Both the position numbers and the translations under genes were made by a program. A DNA stretch of 64,000 nucleotides, taken from NCBI GenBank assembly GCA_030431455.1, contig JAUIJE010000001.1, positions 186,001 through 250,000 of the forward strand, given 5' to 3'. The notes under the pieces were generated by a model. The model was not told the DNA's origin. It worked only from the letters and a program-made list of their open reading frames with translations, and did no database searches. Each line of letters begins with the position of its first letter. The first letter of the stretch is position 1. Source of the stretch: a bacterium (GTDB lineage: Bacteria > Myxococcota > UBA727 > JAUIJE01). This document shows, one piece after another, positions 8,447 to 17,947 of this stretch.

Positions 8447-10141
8447 ATGGAACGCTGTGACATTGCCATCATCGGTTCGGGATTTGGCGCCGCGGTCATC
8501 GCCGCCCGCCTCGCCGCGCATCTGCAAGAGGCCACCGACGGGGCCTACCGCATCGTGTTGCTCGAAAAGGGCCCCGACGGCACCGGCACGTTCGACCCCG
8601 ACGGCGACGTGCAAGACATGAACCCCCAGGGCAACCGCTACCGCCACAGCCTCAGCCCCGACTACCTCGCCGAGGTCGCCGACCTCTACACCGACCCCGT
8701 CGGCCGCTACCGCCCGGGCTCTCCCTCGATGAGCGTCATCGCGGGCAAGGGCCTCGGCGGCGGGTCCAATGTCTATTGCGGCGTGAGCCTGCGCAACCCC
8801 ACCGAGAGTTTCGAACGTCTCGACGGGGACCGGCGCTATTGGCCCGCGATGTATTCGCGCGCCGGCCTCGATGGCCACTACGCCACCGCCGAACAGCAGC
8901 TGCACGTGCGCCAGATGCGCTGGACCGACGACAACGCCCCCCATTGGCAGCTCTGCACCAAACGCGACTTGGTGTTCGCCGAGGGCGCGAACCGCATCGG
9001 GGCCACCGCGGTGCCGCTCAAGTTGAGCAACCTCGACGACCCCAACGAGGGTTGGTGGACCCAGGGCCGCCGCTTTCAGGGCAAACAGCACCTCACCGGC
9101 AACTACCTCGCCGACGCCAAAGAGGCGGGCGTCGAGTTTTGGACCGGGTGCACGGTCAATGACATGGCCCCCGATGGCGCGCGCTACATGCTCTCGGTCA
9201 CCGACCGGCGCCGGGGGCAGAATAAGTCCATCGACCTCGAGGCGCGGCTGGTGTTCGTCGGCGCGGGGGCGGTGGGCAGCACCGGCATCTTGTTGCGCTC
9301 GGAGGAGAACTTCTTGGGCGCGCGTGCGCTCGATCAGCGCGCGCACCAGACGGGCACGCCCCTGCTCGGTCGACACGTGTCCGGCAACGGCGACTACGGG
9401 GTCACGGGTTTTGTCGGGCCGCAATACGAGCGTCTCGTCGAGGGCCACAAGGGCAAACCGATGTCGAGCTTCTCGCCGAGTTTCTGGCCCGACCATCGCT
9501 TCATCATCATCCCGTTTCATACCCCGCCGCTCTACCTCGCCCAGGAGCAGGTCAGCTCGTTGCGCCCGGCCGAACACCCCGACGCGGTGGGGCGGGGCAG
9601 CACCGGCCCGGCTCGACGACCAGACGGGCGCGAGGTGCCCCATTGGGGCCCGGGGTACAAAGATCGGCTCAAGTTCTTTTCCGACCGGGTGCTCACCATG
9701 GGCGTGCTCTGTTGGGACGAGGGCGAAGGCAAAATCGAGCTGGGCCCCGACGAGGAGACCGTGCAGGTGAGCTGGGCCGAGACCCACCCCGAGACCGAAG
9801 CGCGCTGGAGCGTGGCCGCGGAAAAGATGCGAGCGATTTACCGCGCCCTCGACGGGGACATGATGCTCGACAACTACCGGCACCGGGGCACGGTCAACAC
9901 CGCGCACCCCTTGGGCGGCTGTCGCATGGCTGATTATGGAGAGCCGACCGAAGGCATCGTGAACCCGGACGGCGAGCTGTTCACAAATCCCAACCTGTTT
10001 GTGGTCGACGGCGCGATCATCCCCTGCGCCCTCGGCGTGAACCCGTCTCTGACCATCGCCGCGGTGGCGGAGTCCATCGCCGCCCGGCTCATCGCCGGCG
10101 ACGGGACAACGTCATTGCTCGAGCGGCTCTCGGGGAGCTAA
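8447..10141 (+). CDS. GMC oxidoreductase, cholesterol-oxidase-like
   Basis: 564 residues without a leader of its own, beginning CDIAIIGSGFGAAVIAARL (FAD motif GSGFGA at 10-15). KGLGGGSNVYCGV is the GMC signature, and the C-terminus has NTAHPLGGCRMAD (catalytic His), VVDGAIIPCALGVNPSLTIAAVAE (catalytic Asn). This layout matches cholesterol oxidase and glucose-methanol-choline dehydrogenases that pair with subunit-3-like proteins. Probably carried out of the cytoplasm with the Tat partner encoded just upstream. Its end overlaps the convergent MMPL gene by 30 bp. The substrate could be a sterol or other bulky alcohol; not decided. Confidence 0.82.
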   Translation: MERCDIAIIGSGFGAAVIAARLAAHLQEATDGAYRIVLLEKGPDGTGTFDPDGDVQDMNPQGNRYRHSLSPDYLAEVADLYTDPVGRYRPGSPSMSVIAGKGLGGGSNVYCGVSLRNPTESFERLDGDRRYWPAMYSRAGLDGHYATAEQQLHVRQMRWTDDNAPHWQLCTKRDLVFAEGANRIGATAVPLKLSNLDDPNEGWWTQGRRFQGKQHLTGNYLADAKEAGVEFWTGCTVNDMAPDGARYMLSVTDRRRGQNKSIDLEARLVFVGAGAVGSTGILLRSEENFLGARALDQRAHQTGTPLLGRHVSGNGDYGVTGFVGPQYERLVEGHKGKPMSSFSPSFWPDHRFIIIPFHTPPLYLAQEQVSSLRPAEHPDAVGRGSTGPARRPDGREVPHWGPGYKDRLKFFSDRVLTMGVLCWDEGEGKIELGPDEETVQVSWAETHPETEARWSVAAEKMRAIYRALDGDMMLDNYRHRGTVNTAHPLGGCRMADYGEPTEGIVNPDGELFTNPNLFVVDGAIIPCALGVNPSLTIAAVAESIAARLIAGDGTTSLLERLSGS

Positions 10142-12433
10142 GCCCTCTTCGGACGGCTCTTCTTTTAAGAACGACAAGAGCGCGGGTAAGAGCAAGAGAT
10201 CGCAGACCAAGGCGAAGAAGATCGCCAGCGCGCCGAGCACCCCGAAGGTGCGGCTGGTCATAAACGCGCTCAGGCCATTGATGCCGAAGCCGACCACGAG
10301 CACCACCGAGGTGATCAGCACCGCCCGGCCCGCGCCGGTCACCGCCTTGGCGATGTGGGCCTTGCGCGCGCCCTCTTCGCGGAACCGCGAGAGCAAATGG
10401 ATGGTGTCGTCGACGGCCATGCCGATGGCCACGGTGAACACGATGGTGCCGGTGGGGTTGAGCCGCCACTCGGTCAAGCGCATGAACAAAAGACAGAGCA
10501 ACAGCGGCAAGAGGTTGGGCACCAGGCTGATGAGCGCGGTGAGCACCCGGCGAAAGAGCAAAAACACCACCAGGGTGATGAACGCGATCGCCATCAAGAG
10601 GCTCTTGAGCATGTCTGTGGAGAGCCGGTTGAAGCCGCGCAGGGCCACGAAGGGGATGCCGCTCATGTGAATGGAAAGTTGCGGCGCGGCGGTCTCTGCG
10701 GCCTTCACGTGGTCGTCGAGGGCCGCGCACAGGTCGGAAAAATGGCTGCCCCCCTTGTCCTGGGTCCAGACCATGACGCGGGCCCGGGTCTTGTCCGCCC
10801 CGAGCACGCGGGAGGTGGCGCGGTCGTCGGCGAGGAACAACAGCTGCACGCTCTCGGCCCGGGTCGCGGGCAGGGTGGCCTCGCCGGTGAGGGACTTTTT
10901 GAGCGCGCGCATCATCTTGCCCGGCCCTTGGACCGCGCGCACATCGGGGAGGGCCGCGGCCCGGTGCTCGAGGGTGTCGATGGCCAAGAGCGCGGCCTCG
11001 TCGAGCACGTCGCCCGACTTGGCCTGGATGTCGAGGTGCAGCGTGACCATGCCCGAGAGGTGCGCGTCGATGCGGTCGGCGGCCTTGGTGGTCTCGTGGT
11101 CGTCGCCGAGCACGTCGCGCAGGGCGTTGTCGATGGGGATGGTGTCCGCGGCCCAGCCCCCGGCCGCGAACAGCAGCGCGGCGAACGCGAGCACGCTGAT
11201 GCGGTACCGCACGGCGACCTCGGCGACCTTGCCGAGCCAGGGGGTGATGCGGTCCTTGCCCTGCTCGGGGGGCCGCGGCCTTCGCACGTAAAACAGCCCC
11301 AAGGGGAGGATGAGCAGCGCGGACAAAAACGCGAGCAGCACGCCGAGGGCCGCGAACAGGCCAAAGCTCTGCAGGATGGTCATGTCCGCCGCGAGCAGGG
11401 ACAAGAAGCCTATCGCGGTGGTGACCGAGGCCAAAAAACACGCGCGCCCGACGTGGCCGAACGCGAAGATGATCGCCTCTTCATGCCCGGCGTCGTCGCC
11501 GTCGGCGGACCGGGTCTCGACCAGGCGCTGGTGGTAGCGGCTGATGACGTGAATCGCGTCCGCCACCGCGATCACCGGGAGCAGCGTGGCGTAGACCTGC
11601 GAAATCATGCCGATGGGTTTGTCCGCCCAGCCCATGACCCCGAACGTCATCGCGGTGGGCACGATGGCGGCCAGCGACGGGATGAGCACCCCGTACCAGG
11701 AGCGAAACAGGGCATAGAGGAGCACGACGATGGCGAGCAGGCTGAGCAGCAGGAAAAACGTCTGGTCGGTCTTGATGCCTTCGACCATGTCCGCGCGCAC
11801 CGCGGGGATGCCGGCGGTGAACACCTCGATGCCCGGCCGGGCGGAAATGGGGGCAAGCGCGGCCCGGATGCCCGCGAGCACGGGTTCGAACGCGAGGATG
11901 TTGTCCGCGTCGAGGTCGAGCTCGATGAACATCAGGGTGCGGCGGCCATCTTTTGACAGGACCATGGGCACGAGGTCGTCTTGGGAGACGAGCAGCGCAC
12001 GGGCCTTTTCGTCGTCGAGCCCGTCCACCCGTTCGCGCACGCTCTTGAGCGAGAGCGCGCCGGCCTCGTCGGCGGGCAGCTTGATCGCGAGGGGGTTGAG
12101 CACGGTCTTGACGCCTTCGACGTCGCCCACCGCGCGTTCGATGTCGTCGAGCACCACCCGGCCTTTTGCGCCGAGCACAAAGTCGCCCTCGGTCTCGACG
12201 AGCACAAACAAGAGCGACTCGTCCGTGCCCCAGTAGTCGATGAAGTCGAGCAGGTGGGCGACGGCGGGGTCGCTCGAGCCGAAAAACGACTGGAACCGAA
12301 AATCGATGCGCTGGCGGGACAGGCCCGCGCAGCAGAGCACGAACACCAAAAGGCCCAGGGCCCAGGCCGTGCGCCGATGGGTGAGCACCCACCGCGCGAT
12401 GGCCGCGAACGTCGACGGCGGCGCCTCGTTCAC
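10112..12433 (-). CDS. MMPL/RND-family transporter (second copy)
   Basis: 773 residues, start GTG at 12433 directly after the stop of the Mpo1-like gene. N-terminal TM, periplasmic loop with FQSFFGSSDPAVAHLLDFIDY, first helix block with VIAVADAIHVISRYHQR, second loop, and a C-terminal block with VAIGMAVDDTIHLLSRFREEG. Both D-x-x-H motifs are present, as in the copy at 260-2626, to which it is a distant paralogue. The order ICMT-like, Mpo1-like, MMPL suggests transport of a modified lipid (inference). No adaptor or outer-membrane partner is adjacent. Confidence 0.87.
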   Translation of the reverse strand: MNEAPPSTFAAIARWVLTHRRTAWALGLLVFVLCCAGLSRQRIDFRFQSFFGSSDPAVAHLLDFIDYWGTDESLLFVLVETEGDFVLGAKGRVVLDDIERAVGDVEGVKTVLNPLAIKLPADEAGALSLKSVRERVDGLDDEKARALLVSQDDLVPMVLSKDGRRTLMFIELDLDADNILAFEPVLAGIRAALAPISARPGIEVFTAGIPAVRADMVEGIKTDQTFFLLLSLLAIVVLLYALFRSWYGVLIPSLAAIVPTAMTFGVMGWADKPIGMISQVYATLLPVIAVADAIHVISRYHQRLVETRSADGDDAGHEEAIIFAFGHVGRACFLASVTTAIGFLSLLAADMTILQSFGLFAALGVLLAFLSALLILPLGLFYVRRPRPPEQGKDRITPWLGKVAEVAVRYRISVLAFAALLFAAGGWAADTIPIDNALRDVLGDDHETTKAADRIDAHLSGMVTLHLDIQAKSGDVLDEAALLAIDTLEHRAAALPDVRAVQGPGKMMRALKKSLTGEATLPATRAESVQLLFLADDRATSRVLGADKTRARVMVWTQDKGGSHFSDLCAALDDHVKAAETAAPQLSIHMSGIPFVALRGFNRLSTDMLKSLLMAIAFITLVVFLLFRRVLTALISLVPNLLPLLLCLLFMRLTEWRLNPTGTIVFTVAIGMAVDDTIHLLSRFREEGARKAHIAKAVTGAGRAVLITSVVLVVGFGINGLSAFMTSRTFGVLGALAIFFALVCDLLLLPALLSFLKEEPSEEGLAPREPLEQ

Positions 12434-12766
12434 TCAGGCCTCCAGCCGCGCGAACTTCTCCCGCGCCCGGTCGATGTCCGCTTGGTAGGTGCCGCGCAAA
12501 AACTTCAGGCAGATGGTCGAGCTGAACCACACCACCTGTGGGCTCGACGTGGTCTCGCGCAGGTTGACGTCGGAGTCGCCGCTGATGAAATGGCCGAACG
12601 CGCCCATGGGCCCGGACAGGACAAACGCCAGCAGCGGCCACGGGCTCCACAGGGCGAGGGCGGCGAGGGGGCCGCCCCAGAACATCACGAAGCTGACGAC
12701 GTGCACCCACAGGTTGAGCGGGTGGGTGTGGCGCAACACAAACGCCTCGTAGGCGGTGAGGGCCAC
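12434..12766 (-). CDS. Mpo1-like (DUF962) small membrane protein
   Basis: About 110 residues from a GTG at 12766, seven bases after the ICMT stop. It opens with AYEAFVLRHTHPLNLWVHVVS and has FGHFISG after two hydrophobic segments; the spaced His/Asn residues (HxxHPLNxxxH ... GH) are the Mpo1/DUF962 pattern. Yeast Mpo1 is an iron-dependent dioxygenase in alpha-oxidation of 2-hydroxy fatty acids. An in-frame ATG at 12832 would add 22 residues that overlap the upstream gene and lack family similarity, so I prefer the shorter form. Family call rests on motif spacing by eye. Confidence 0.6.
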   Translation of the reverse strand: MALTAYEAFVLRHTHPLNLWVHVVSFVMFWGGPLAALALWSPWPLLAFVLSGPMGAFGHFISGDSDVNLRETTSSPQVVWFSSTICLKFLRGTYQADIDRAREKFARLEA

Positions 12767-12773
12767 CGCTTCG

Positions 12774-13358
12774 TCACCACCAGGGCGTGTAGCGTCCGAC
12801 CCGTTGTTGGTACGCGCGGTACCCATCGCCAAACCTCTCGATCAGCATGCGCTCCTCGCGGGGCAAGCGCACCACCGACGCGGCCATCATACCCAATGCG
12901 TTGAGCCCGCCGACCAGAACATTCGCGGTGCAGAGCAGGATGCCGATGCCGGTGAAGAACAGCACGGTGTACATCGGGTGCCGCGCGAAGCGGTACGGCC
13001 CGGTGGTGACGAGCTGGTGCGCGTCGCGCAACCGCAACAGGGGGTGGAAGTTATCGCCCAGAGCGTGGTGCACCCAGGCATAGAGCCCGGTGGTGAGGCC
13101 GATGAGGCCAAGGCCCACCCATTGCAGCCACATGGGCACGGGCAGATCCGCGAACGCAATCCACGACGGGCGCACCAGCCACAGCACCACGCTGGCGAAG
13201 AACACGGGCTTCATCGCGGTCATGAACACCGCGAGCACGGGGTGTTCGCTCATGGTGGCGGGCTCTTGCCCCACCCGGCGCAGGTAGAAGAACCGCACGC
13301 CAAAAAACGCACACGTGGCGAGCACAAACCCCAGGCGCAGCCAGTGAGCAGCCGACAT
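12774..13358 (-). CDS. Isoprenylcysteine carboxyl methyltransferase family protein
   Basis: 194 residues with four to five hydrophobic segments. The C-terminal half has GPYRFARHPMYTVLFFTGIG and EERMLIERFGDGYRAYQQRVGRYTP, the conserved S-adenosylmethionine/lipid-binding signature of ICMT/PEMT-type integral membrane methyltransferases. Bacteria do not prenylate proteins in the eukaryotic manner, so the substrate is probably a lipid or small amphiphile. First gene of the three-gene minus-strand operon ending at 10112. Its start overlaps the promoter region of the divergent TPR-like gene. Confidence 0.8.
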   Translation of the reverse strand: MSAAHWLRLGFVLATCAFFGVRFFYLRRVGQEPATMSEHPVLAVFMTAMKPVFFASVVLWLVRPSWIAFADLPVPMWLQWVGLGLIGLTTGLYAWVHHALGDNFHPLLRLRDAHQLVTTGPYRFARHPMYTVLFFTGIGILLCTANVLVGGLNALGMMAASVVRLPREERMLIERFGDGYRAYQQRVGRYTPWW

Positions 13359-13422
13359 GCGCTCAGTCTACGCGACGACGCGCGCGTTGTTGGCGCCCAA
13401 AATCGCGTGTAGCCTGCGCGCC

Positions 13423-14877
13423 ATGTGGTGGTTTGTCGTCTCGTTGCTCGCCTCCGCGCCGTCGCTGGACACCTGTGTCACCGACCGCGCGCTCGCGTCC
13501 CAAGAGCCGGCGTATCGCGCGCTGCTGTTGCGCAAGCTCGACAAGGCGTTCGCGCAGCACCCGTCCCCCGACGCGGCCCGGGTGAAGCAGGCGCTCAAGG
13601 CCCTGCCGCGCGCGGAGGACAAAGCCACGCGGAGCGAGGCGTGGACGCGGTCGCAGGCGGGCAAGGCCGAGGCCCGGGCCGCGCGCGGGTCGGGCATGTT
13701 CGGGGCCGAGGCGTGGGCGGACGCGGCGCTGTTGTACGTCGCGCTGGGCGCGGACGAAGACGCGCGGCGGTGCTTGGCCAAGGCGCGCGCGGTCGCGAAA
13801 GAGGCGTCGCAGGATGCGTTCTCGGCGGTGCCGGCCCTGAGCAAGATCGCCCAGGTCGAGGCCGGGTTGGGCCAGAAGAAGGCCGCGCGCTCGACGGTGA
13901 AGCAGGCGGAGCGGTGGCTGCCGAAGGTGAGCGAGGGGGTGCGCATCGGGCGGCACGCGGACGTGGCCGAGGCCTACCTGGCGCTGGGGGACGCACGCGG
14001 GGCGCGGCGTCATGTCGATGATGCCATGGCATTGGCCCGTGCGCAGACCGACCCCCGCGAGCGCCGGCGCGCGGGATCGAGTCTCATGCACTTTGGGCGC
14101 ATGTTGGTGAAGCGGGGCCGCACCCCGTGGGCGGTGGGCCTGCTCGACGCGATGGACGTGTCCGGCCGGTCGAACGCCTTATCGCACTACATCGAGGTGG
14201 CCGGTTATGACGACGACTGTGCGGCGATCGAAAAACTCCTCGGGCAGTACCAAGACAAGAACGCGCGGGTGTACGAGGCGGTGAGCCAAGCCCGCGGGGG
14301 GTGTGCGTCCTACCCGGGGCGCGACCGGATGGTGTCCGCGGCGGTGACCATGCGCGCCCCGGGCCCCCTCGGCGACGTGGCCAAGAACCGCTTGGCCACC
14401 TACTACGCCGCGCAGAAACAGTGGCAAGCGGCGGACAAGCTCATCGCGGGGGACAAGTCGCGGCTGCAACGGATGCGGGCCTACGCGGACATGGCCCGGG
14501 CCGCGGCCCAGGCGGGGGAGGTGGGGTGGGCGAAAAAATGGGCCCACCGCGTCACCGAGGTCGCGGACGGGTCGGGCACCCGCGACGACCAAGACGGGGC
14601 CTGGGCGGACGCGGCCTCGACGTTCTACACCGTGGGCGCGATGGCGGAGGGGGACGCCGCCGCGGCCCGCATCGTCCGCCGCGGGCCGTTTGTCTCGTCC
14701 ACGGGGTGGGCCTGGGAGCGCGCGGTGGGCCACATCCAGCGCGGGGAGGGGGAGGCGGCCAAGGCCGCGTTCGCCCAGCTCGAGCCCGACGACCAACTGC
14801 ACTTCGCGGTCATATACCTGGGCGATGACAAGGCCCGGGCCAGCGGCGTGCTCGACATGGTGTGTGCCGCCCGCTAG
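13423..14877 (+). CDS. Exported TPR-like repeat protein of unknown function
   Basis: 484 residues starting at an ATG followed by a short signal peptide (WWFVVSLLASAPSLD). The body is Ala/Arg-rich and almost wholly helical, with repeating helix pairs such as AWADAALLYVALGADEDARRCLAKAR and ADVAEAYLALGDARGARRHVDDAM-type units, as in TPR or Sel1-like solenoids. No catalytic motif seen. It ends 4 bases inside the convergent sortase gene. A scaffold or protein-interaction role in the envelope is likely. Confidence 0.65.
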   Translation: MWWFVVSLLASAPSLDTCVTDRALASQEPAYRALLLRKLDKAFAQHPSPDAARVKQALKALPRAEDKATRSEAWTRSQAGKAEARAARGSGMFGAEAWADAALLYVALGADEDARRCLAKARAVAKEASQDAFSAVPALSKIAQVEAGLGQKKAARSTVKQAERWLPKVSEGVRIGRHADVAEAYLALGDARGARRHVDDAMALARAQTDPRERRRAGSSLMHFGRMLVKRGRTPWAVGLLDAMDVSGRSNALSHYIEVAGYDDDCAAIEKLLGQYQDKNARVYEAVSQARGGCASYPGRDRMVSAAVTMRAPGPLGDVAKNRLATYYAAQKQWQAADKLIAGDKSRLQRMRAYADMARAAAQAGEVGWAKKWAHRVTEVADGSGTRDDQDGAWADAASTFYTVGAMAEGDAAAARIVRRGPFVSSTGWAWERAVGHIQRGEGEAAKAAFAQLEPDDQLHFAVIYLGDDKARASGVLDMVCAAR

Positions 14878-15470
14878 CGCATGGCCACCGCCGAGCCGGC
14901 CACGTCCTCCTCGAGCAGGACCACGAGCCGTTCGTCCCCCCCGGGGGTGGGCTTGTCGAGGGGAAAGCAGGTGACCAGCGCCACCCGGTGCCGCCCGGGC
15001 ACCGAGCGCACCGCAGAGACTTGGCGGCGGTCGACCACTTCCTGGGCGATGACATGGTAGGTGTGTTCGACCCCGTGACGGTCCTCGAACAAGAACACAT
15101 CCCCGAGCACGACCTCGCCCAGAAAATGCATATGCGTGTCCCGGTGCCCGCCCACCACCGCGGTGCCGTCCGCGCCGATGGCGGGGGTGCGCATGGTGTG
15201 CCCGGGGCCGAAGGCCATGGTGCGCAGGCTCGAGCCCTCGAGCACGAAGCGTTCGACGTCGAGCCGGGGCACGCGCATCTTGGCGTGCACGGACAAATCC
15301 GCCCCCGGCCAGGGGGCGGTCGTTTGACCGGTCTCTTGTTCGTGCGCAAACGCGCGGGCGATGAGCACGTGGGCGAGCGCGGCCTTGGCCGGGATGTACA
15401 GCGCGTGGGCGACGAGCGCGCCCCCCGCGACAAGGCACATCACCCCGAGGGCGCGCCGGGCCCGGCTCAC
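14874..15470 (-). CDS. Class GN-type (proteobacterial) sortase
   Basis: 198 residues: an N-terminal membrane anchor, then a sortase beta-barrel. Catalytic residues are visible: His109 in VVGGHRDTH, Cys168 in ALVTCFP and Arg181 in DERLVV. The family is the marine proteobacterial sortase that works on one dedicated substrate. That substrate, a VIT/vWA protein with an LPxGG tail, lies immediately upstream with a 4-base overlap (15467-15470). Acts at the outer face of the inner membrane by transpeptidation. Confidence 0.88.
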   Translation of the reverse strand: MSRARRALGVMCLVAGGALVAHALYIPAKAALAHVLIARAFAHEQETGQTTAPWPGADLSVHAKMRVPRLDVERFVLEGSSLRTMAFGPGHTMRTPAIGADGTAVVGGHRDTHMHFLGEVVLGDVFLFEDRHGVEHTYHVIAQEVVDRRQVSAVRSVPGRHRVALVTCFPLDKPTPGGDERLVVLLEEDVAGSAVAMR

Positions 15471-17425
15471 GCGATCCCCCGGCGGTGGCCGACGAACAGC
15501 ATGCCCAGGCAGAGCAGCATCAAGCCGGCCCAGAGGTAGCCGAGCAGCCCGAGCCCCCCTTGCGGCAGCTCGCCCACGTCGTGCGCGGCCGCGACCTGCA
15601 CCGGCGAACGGTCCACCGCCACCAGGCTGGTGTAGGCCGAGACCAGGTGGTGCTTGAGCGCGACCTCGGTGATGCGCTTTTTCTGCTCGTCGTAGGGCAG
15701 GCCACGGTCGTGTTCGAGGGCGTCGATTTCGCGGCGGCCGTGCAGCTTGTGCACGCCTTCGGCGGATTCGCCCCCCGGGAGCTCGACGTCGAGCACGAAG
15801 CGGTCATCGCCGTGTTTGCCCGCCACCGTGACGGTGCCGTCGAGGTCTTTGCCGCGCACGGTCACGAGGATGGGCTCGCCTTGGTAGAGGTCGGGCAACA
15901 CCCGCGGGAACATGTCGAGCACCTGCCCGGAGAACTTGACCGTGAGGTCGGTGAGCACCGGGCTCTTGAGCGCGCCGAACAGCGCGGACATCTTCTGTTC
16001 GACCTCGCCCACGTCGGCGATGTAGGTGAACGTGCCGTGGCCCTTTTCCGCGGCCTTGGTCATAAAGTAGCTGTTGGGGGCGTGGCCGATGCCGACGGTG
16101 AAGAGCCGGCTCTGGCCCAGCTTCTCGTCGATGAGCGCGAACAGACCTTGTTCGTTCGAGACCGCTCCGTCGGTGATGAACACCACCTGCCGCACCTGCC
16201 GCTTGACCTCCGGGTGCGCGGTGAGCGCGCCCTCGAGCGCGAAGTACATCTCGGTCCCGCCGTCGGCCTGCATGTCCACGACGAAGTCCCGCGCGGACTC
16301 GAGCCGTTCGCTGGTCGCGGGGGCGCTCTGGTCGAACAACGAACGGGTCTTGTCATCGAACTCGATGATGTTGAACGCGTCCTGGGGCCGAAGCTCGGCG
16401 AGGGCGTTGTGCAACGCGCGCTTGGCCGCGTCCATGCTCACCCCGTGCATCGACCCCGAGCTGTCGACGACGAACACCACTTCGCGGGTGAGCCGTTTCT
16501 TGGCCGCGGGGGCGGTCTTGGGGGGCGTGATCATGATCGCGCGGTAGTCGTTGGCGATCATGTCCTCGGCGAACACCGCGACCTGGGGGGCGTCCTTGTC
16601 CACCGCCTCCCAATGCAACACCAAGTCGCGGTCGGCGGGGATCTCGTCGGCGTCGAGCCGCACGCCGTAGCGTCCCGCCTGCAAGGGGGTGACGTGGGCC
16701 GGGTGGTAGAGGCTCTTGACCTCGCTGACGGCGAACCCGGGGCGGACGTCGGCGCGGAAGGTCACGGGGTGTTTTGGCATCGGGGACAATGCGGTTGCAG
16801 GCAGCGGCGCGCTCTCGGTGGCGCTCGCTTGGTAGCGGGGGGTGATGGCGAGGGGCACGCGCACCTCCGCGGTCCCGCGCTTGTAGGACAGGAGCTGTTG
16901 GTACTCGATCTCGACGGTCACGGTCTCGCCCGGCCCCACGTTGGCGACCTCGGTGGTGAAGAGGTTGGGCCGGTGTTGCTCGACGAGGGAGGCGCGCTTG
17001 CCGGTGCGCTTGGCCTCTTCGAATTCTCGACGCGCGGCCCCCTTTTCACGGATCTCGCCTTCGATGAGGCGTTGGCCGATGCGCAGCGTGAGCCCATCCA
17101 CCGCCGCGTTCTCCGGGAGGGGAAATGCGTACACCCCGTCGACCACCGCCGGCGAGTCATTCTTGAACTTCTGCCGCACCGTGGCCCGGACGATGAGCCC
17201 CTCGACGCTGAGGTCCACGTCGGTGCGCAACCGGGGCGCGGCTTCGTAGGTGCCCGGCTCCTGGCCCGCGTACAACAATGTGCCTTGGTGTACGTCGTCG
17301 AGACGCATCTGGGCCGCGTGCGCCGGCAGGGGCACAAACGCCGCGAACAACACCCCGACAAACGCGAACGCGATCGCCGCGGGCAACACACAGGACAACG
17401 AGGGGGAGCAAAGCGTGGACTTCAT
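15467..17425 (-). CDS. Sortase target protein with VIT and von Willebrand A domains
   Basis: 652 residues. Signal peptide to about residue 38 (LPAHA). VIT domain about 45-185 (SVEGLIVRATVRQKF, EFEEAKRTGKRASLVEQHRPN). vWA domain about 312-500 with the MIDAS motif DSSGS at 321-325. The C-terminus has LPQGG (620-624), a hydrophobic span and HRRGIA: a classical sorting signal. The neighbouring sortase is its only obvious enzyme. Such proteins resemble inter-alpha-trypsin inhibitor heavy chains and are anchored or processed at the cell envelope. The divergent 17426-17599 gap should hold its promoter. Confidence 0.88.
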   Translation of the reverse strand: MKSTLCSPSLSCVLPAAIAFAFVGVLFAAFVPLPAHAAQMRLDDVHQGTLLYAGQEPGTYEAAPRLRTDVDLSVEGLIVRATVRQKFKNDSPAVVDGVYAFPLPENAAVDGLTLRIGQRLIEGEIREKGAARREFEEAKRTGKRASLVEQHRPNLFTTEVANVGPGETVTVEIEYQQLLSYKRGTAEVRVPLAITPRYQASATESAPLPATALSPMPKHPVTFRADVRPGFAVSEVKSLYHPAHVTPLQAGRYGVRLDADEIPADRDLVLHWEAVDKDAPQVAVFAEDMIANDYRAIMITPPKTAPAAKKRLTREVVFVVDSSGSMHGVSMDAAKRALHNALAELRPQDAFNIIEFDDKTRSLFDQSAPATSERLESARDFVVDMQADGGTEMYFALEGALTAHPEVKRQVRQVVFITDGAVSNEQGLFALIDEKLGQSRLFTVGIGHAPNSYFMTKAAEKGHGTFTYIADVGEVEQKMSALFGALKSPVLTDLTVKFSGQVLDMFPRVLPDLYQGEPILVTVRGKDLDGTVTVAGKHGDDRFVLDVELPGGESAEGVHKLHGRREIDALEHDRGLPYDEQKKRITEVALKHHLVSAYTSLVAVDRSPVQVAAAHDVGELPQGGLGLLGYLWAGLMLLCLGMLFVGHRRGIA

Positions 17426-17599
17426 ATCGGCAAGTCACCTCCTGGCCCGAATAAAGCGAGGAGCGTGCCAGGGCCGAGGAGCGCTTGTTCAAGCGGTCTG
17501 GGTGGGCGAGTGTGTCGGCGGGGCCACAAGGCGTGTGTCGATTTGACAGTGGCGTTCGCCGTGGGCCGACTCATGGTAGGAAAGGGCAGGGGGTCGCGG

Positions 17600-17935
17600 T
17601 TGCTCACGGCACAGATCGATGCGTTGGTCATGCAAGACCAAGAACAACCCTGTCGCGATGTCGACGAGGCGCTGGAGATTCTGGGCAAGGCGGCCCGGGG
17701 CAAAAACGTGGCCGAAGTCCGGGCCACCCTTCGGCTCGATCGCGACCTGGTGATGAGCTGCCGCATCCGCGACCGGGGCAGAGCGTTCTCGGTGGACAAT
17801 CTGTCCCCCCCGAAGAACTACGCGTTGAGCCGCGACGGTCTCGAAAAAGCGTTCGCCGACGTGGTGCGGTTGCTGCACGACCGGAATGAGACTGCGTTGG
17901 CCGCCTACACCCGCCTGCTCGAGGGACGACCATGA
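17600..17935 (+). CDS. Conserved-looking small protein of unknown function
   Basis: About 111 residues, probably from a TTG at 17600 that has AGGGGG six bases before it; in-frame ATGs at 17573 and 17630 are alternatives, but the codons between 17573 and 17600 look like a ribosome-binding site, not coding. The sequence is a mix of helix and short strands (VDEALEILGKAARGKNVAEV, GRAFSVDNLSPPKNY, LEKAFADVVRLLHDRNET). No known family recognised. It ends 12 bases before the YceI start, so the pair is likely co-transcribed. Confidence 0.6.
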   Translation: MLTAQIDALVMQDQEQPCRDVDEALEILGKAARGKNVAEVRATLRLDRDLVMSCRIRDRGRAFSVDNLSPPKNYALSRDGLEKAFADVVRLLHDRNETALAAYTRLLEGRP

Positions 17936-17947
17936 CCGGGGAGCGCC

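Noticed and set aside
15485-17935. 816-residue plus-strand frame opposite the VIT/vWA gene
   Set aside because: Antisense to a clear protein. Only its 3' part from about 17600, beyond the VIT/vWA start, is kept as a gene.
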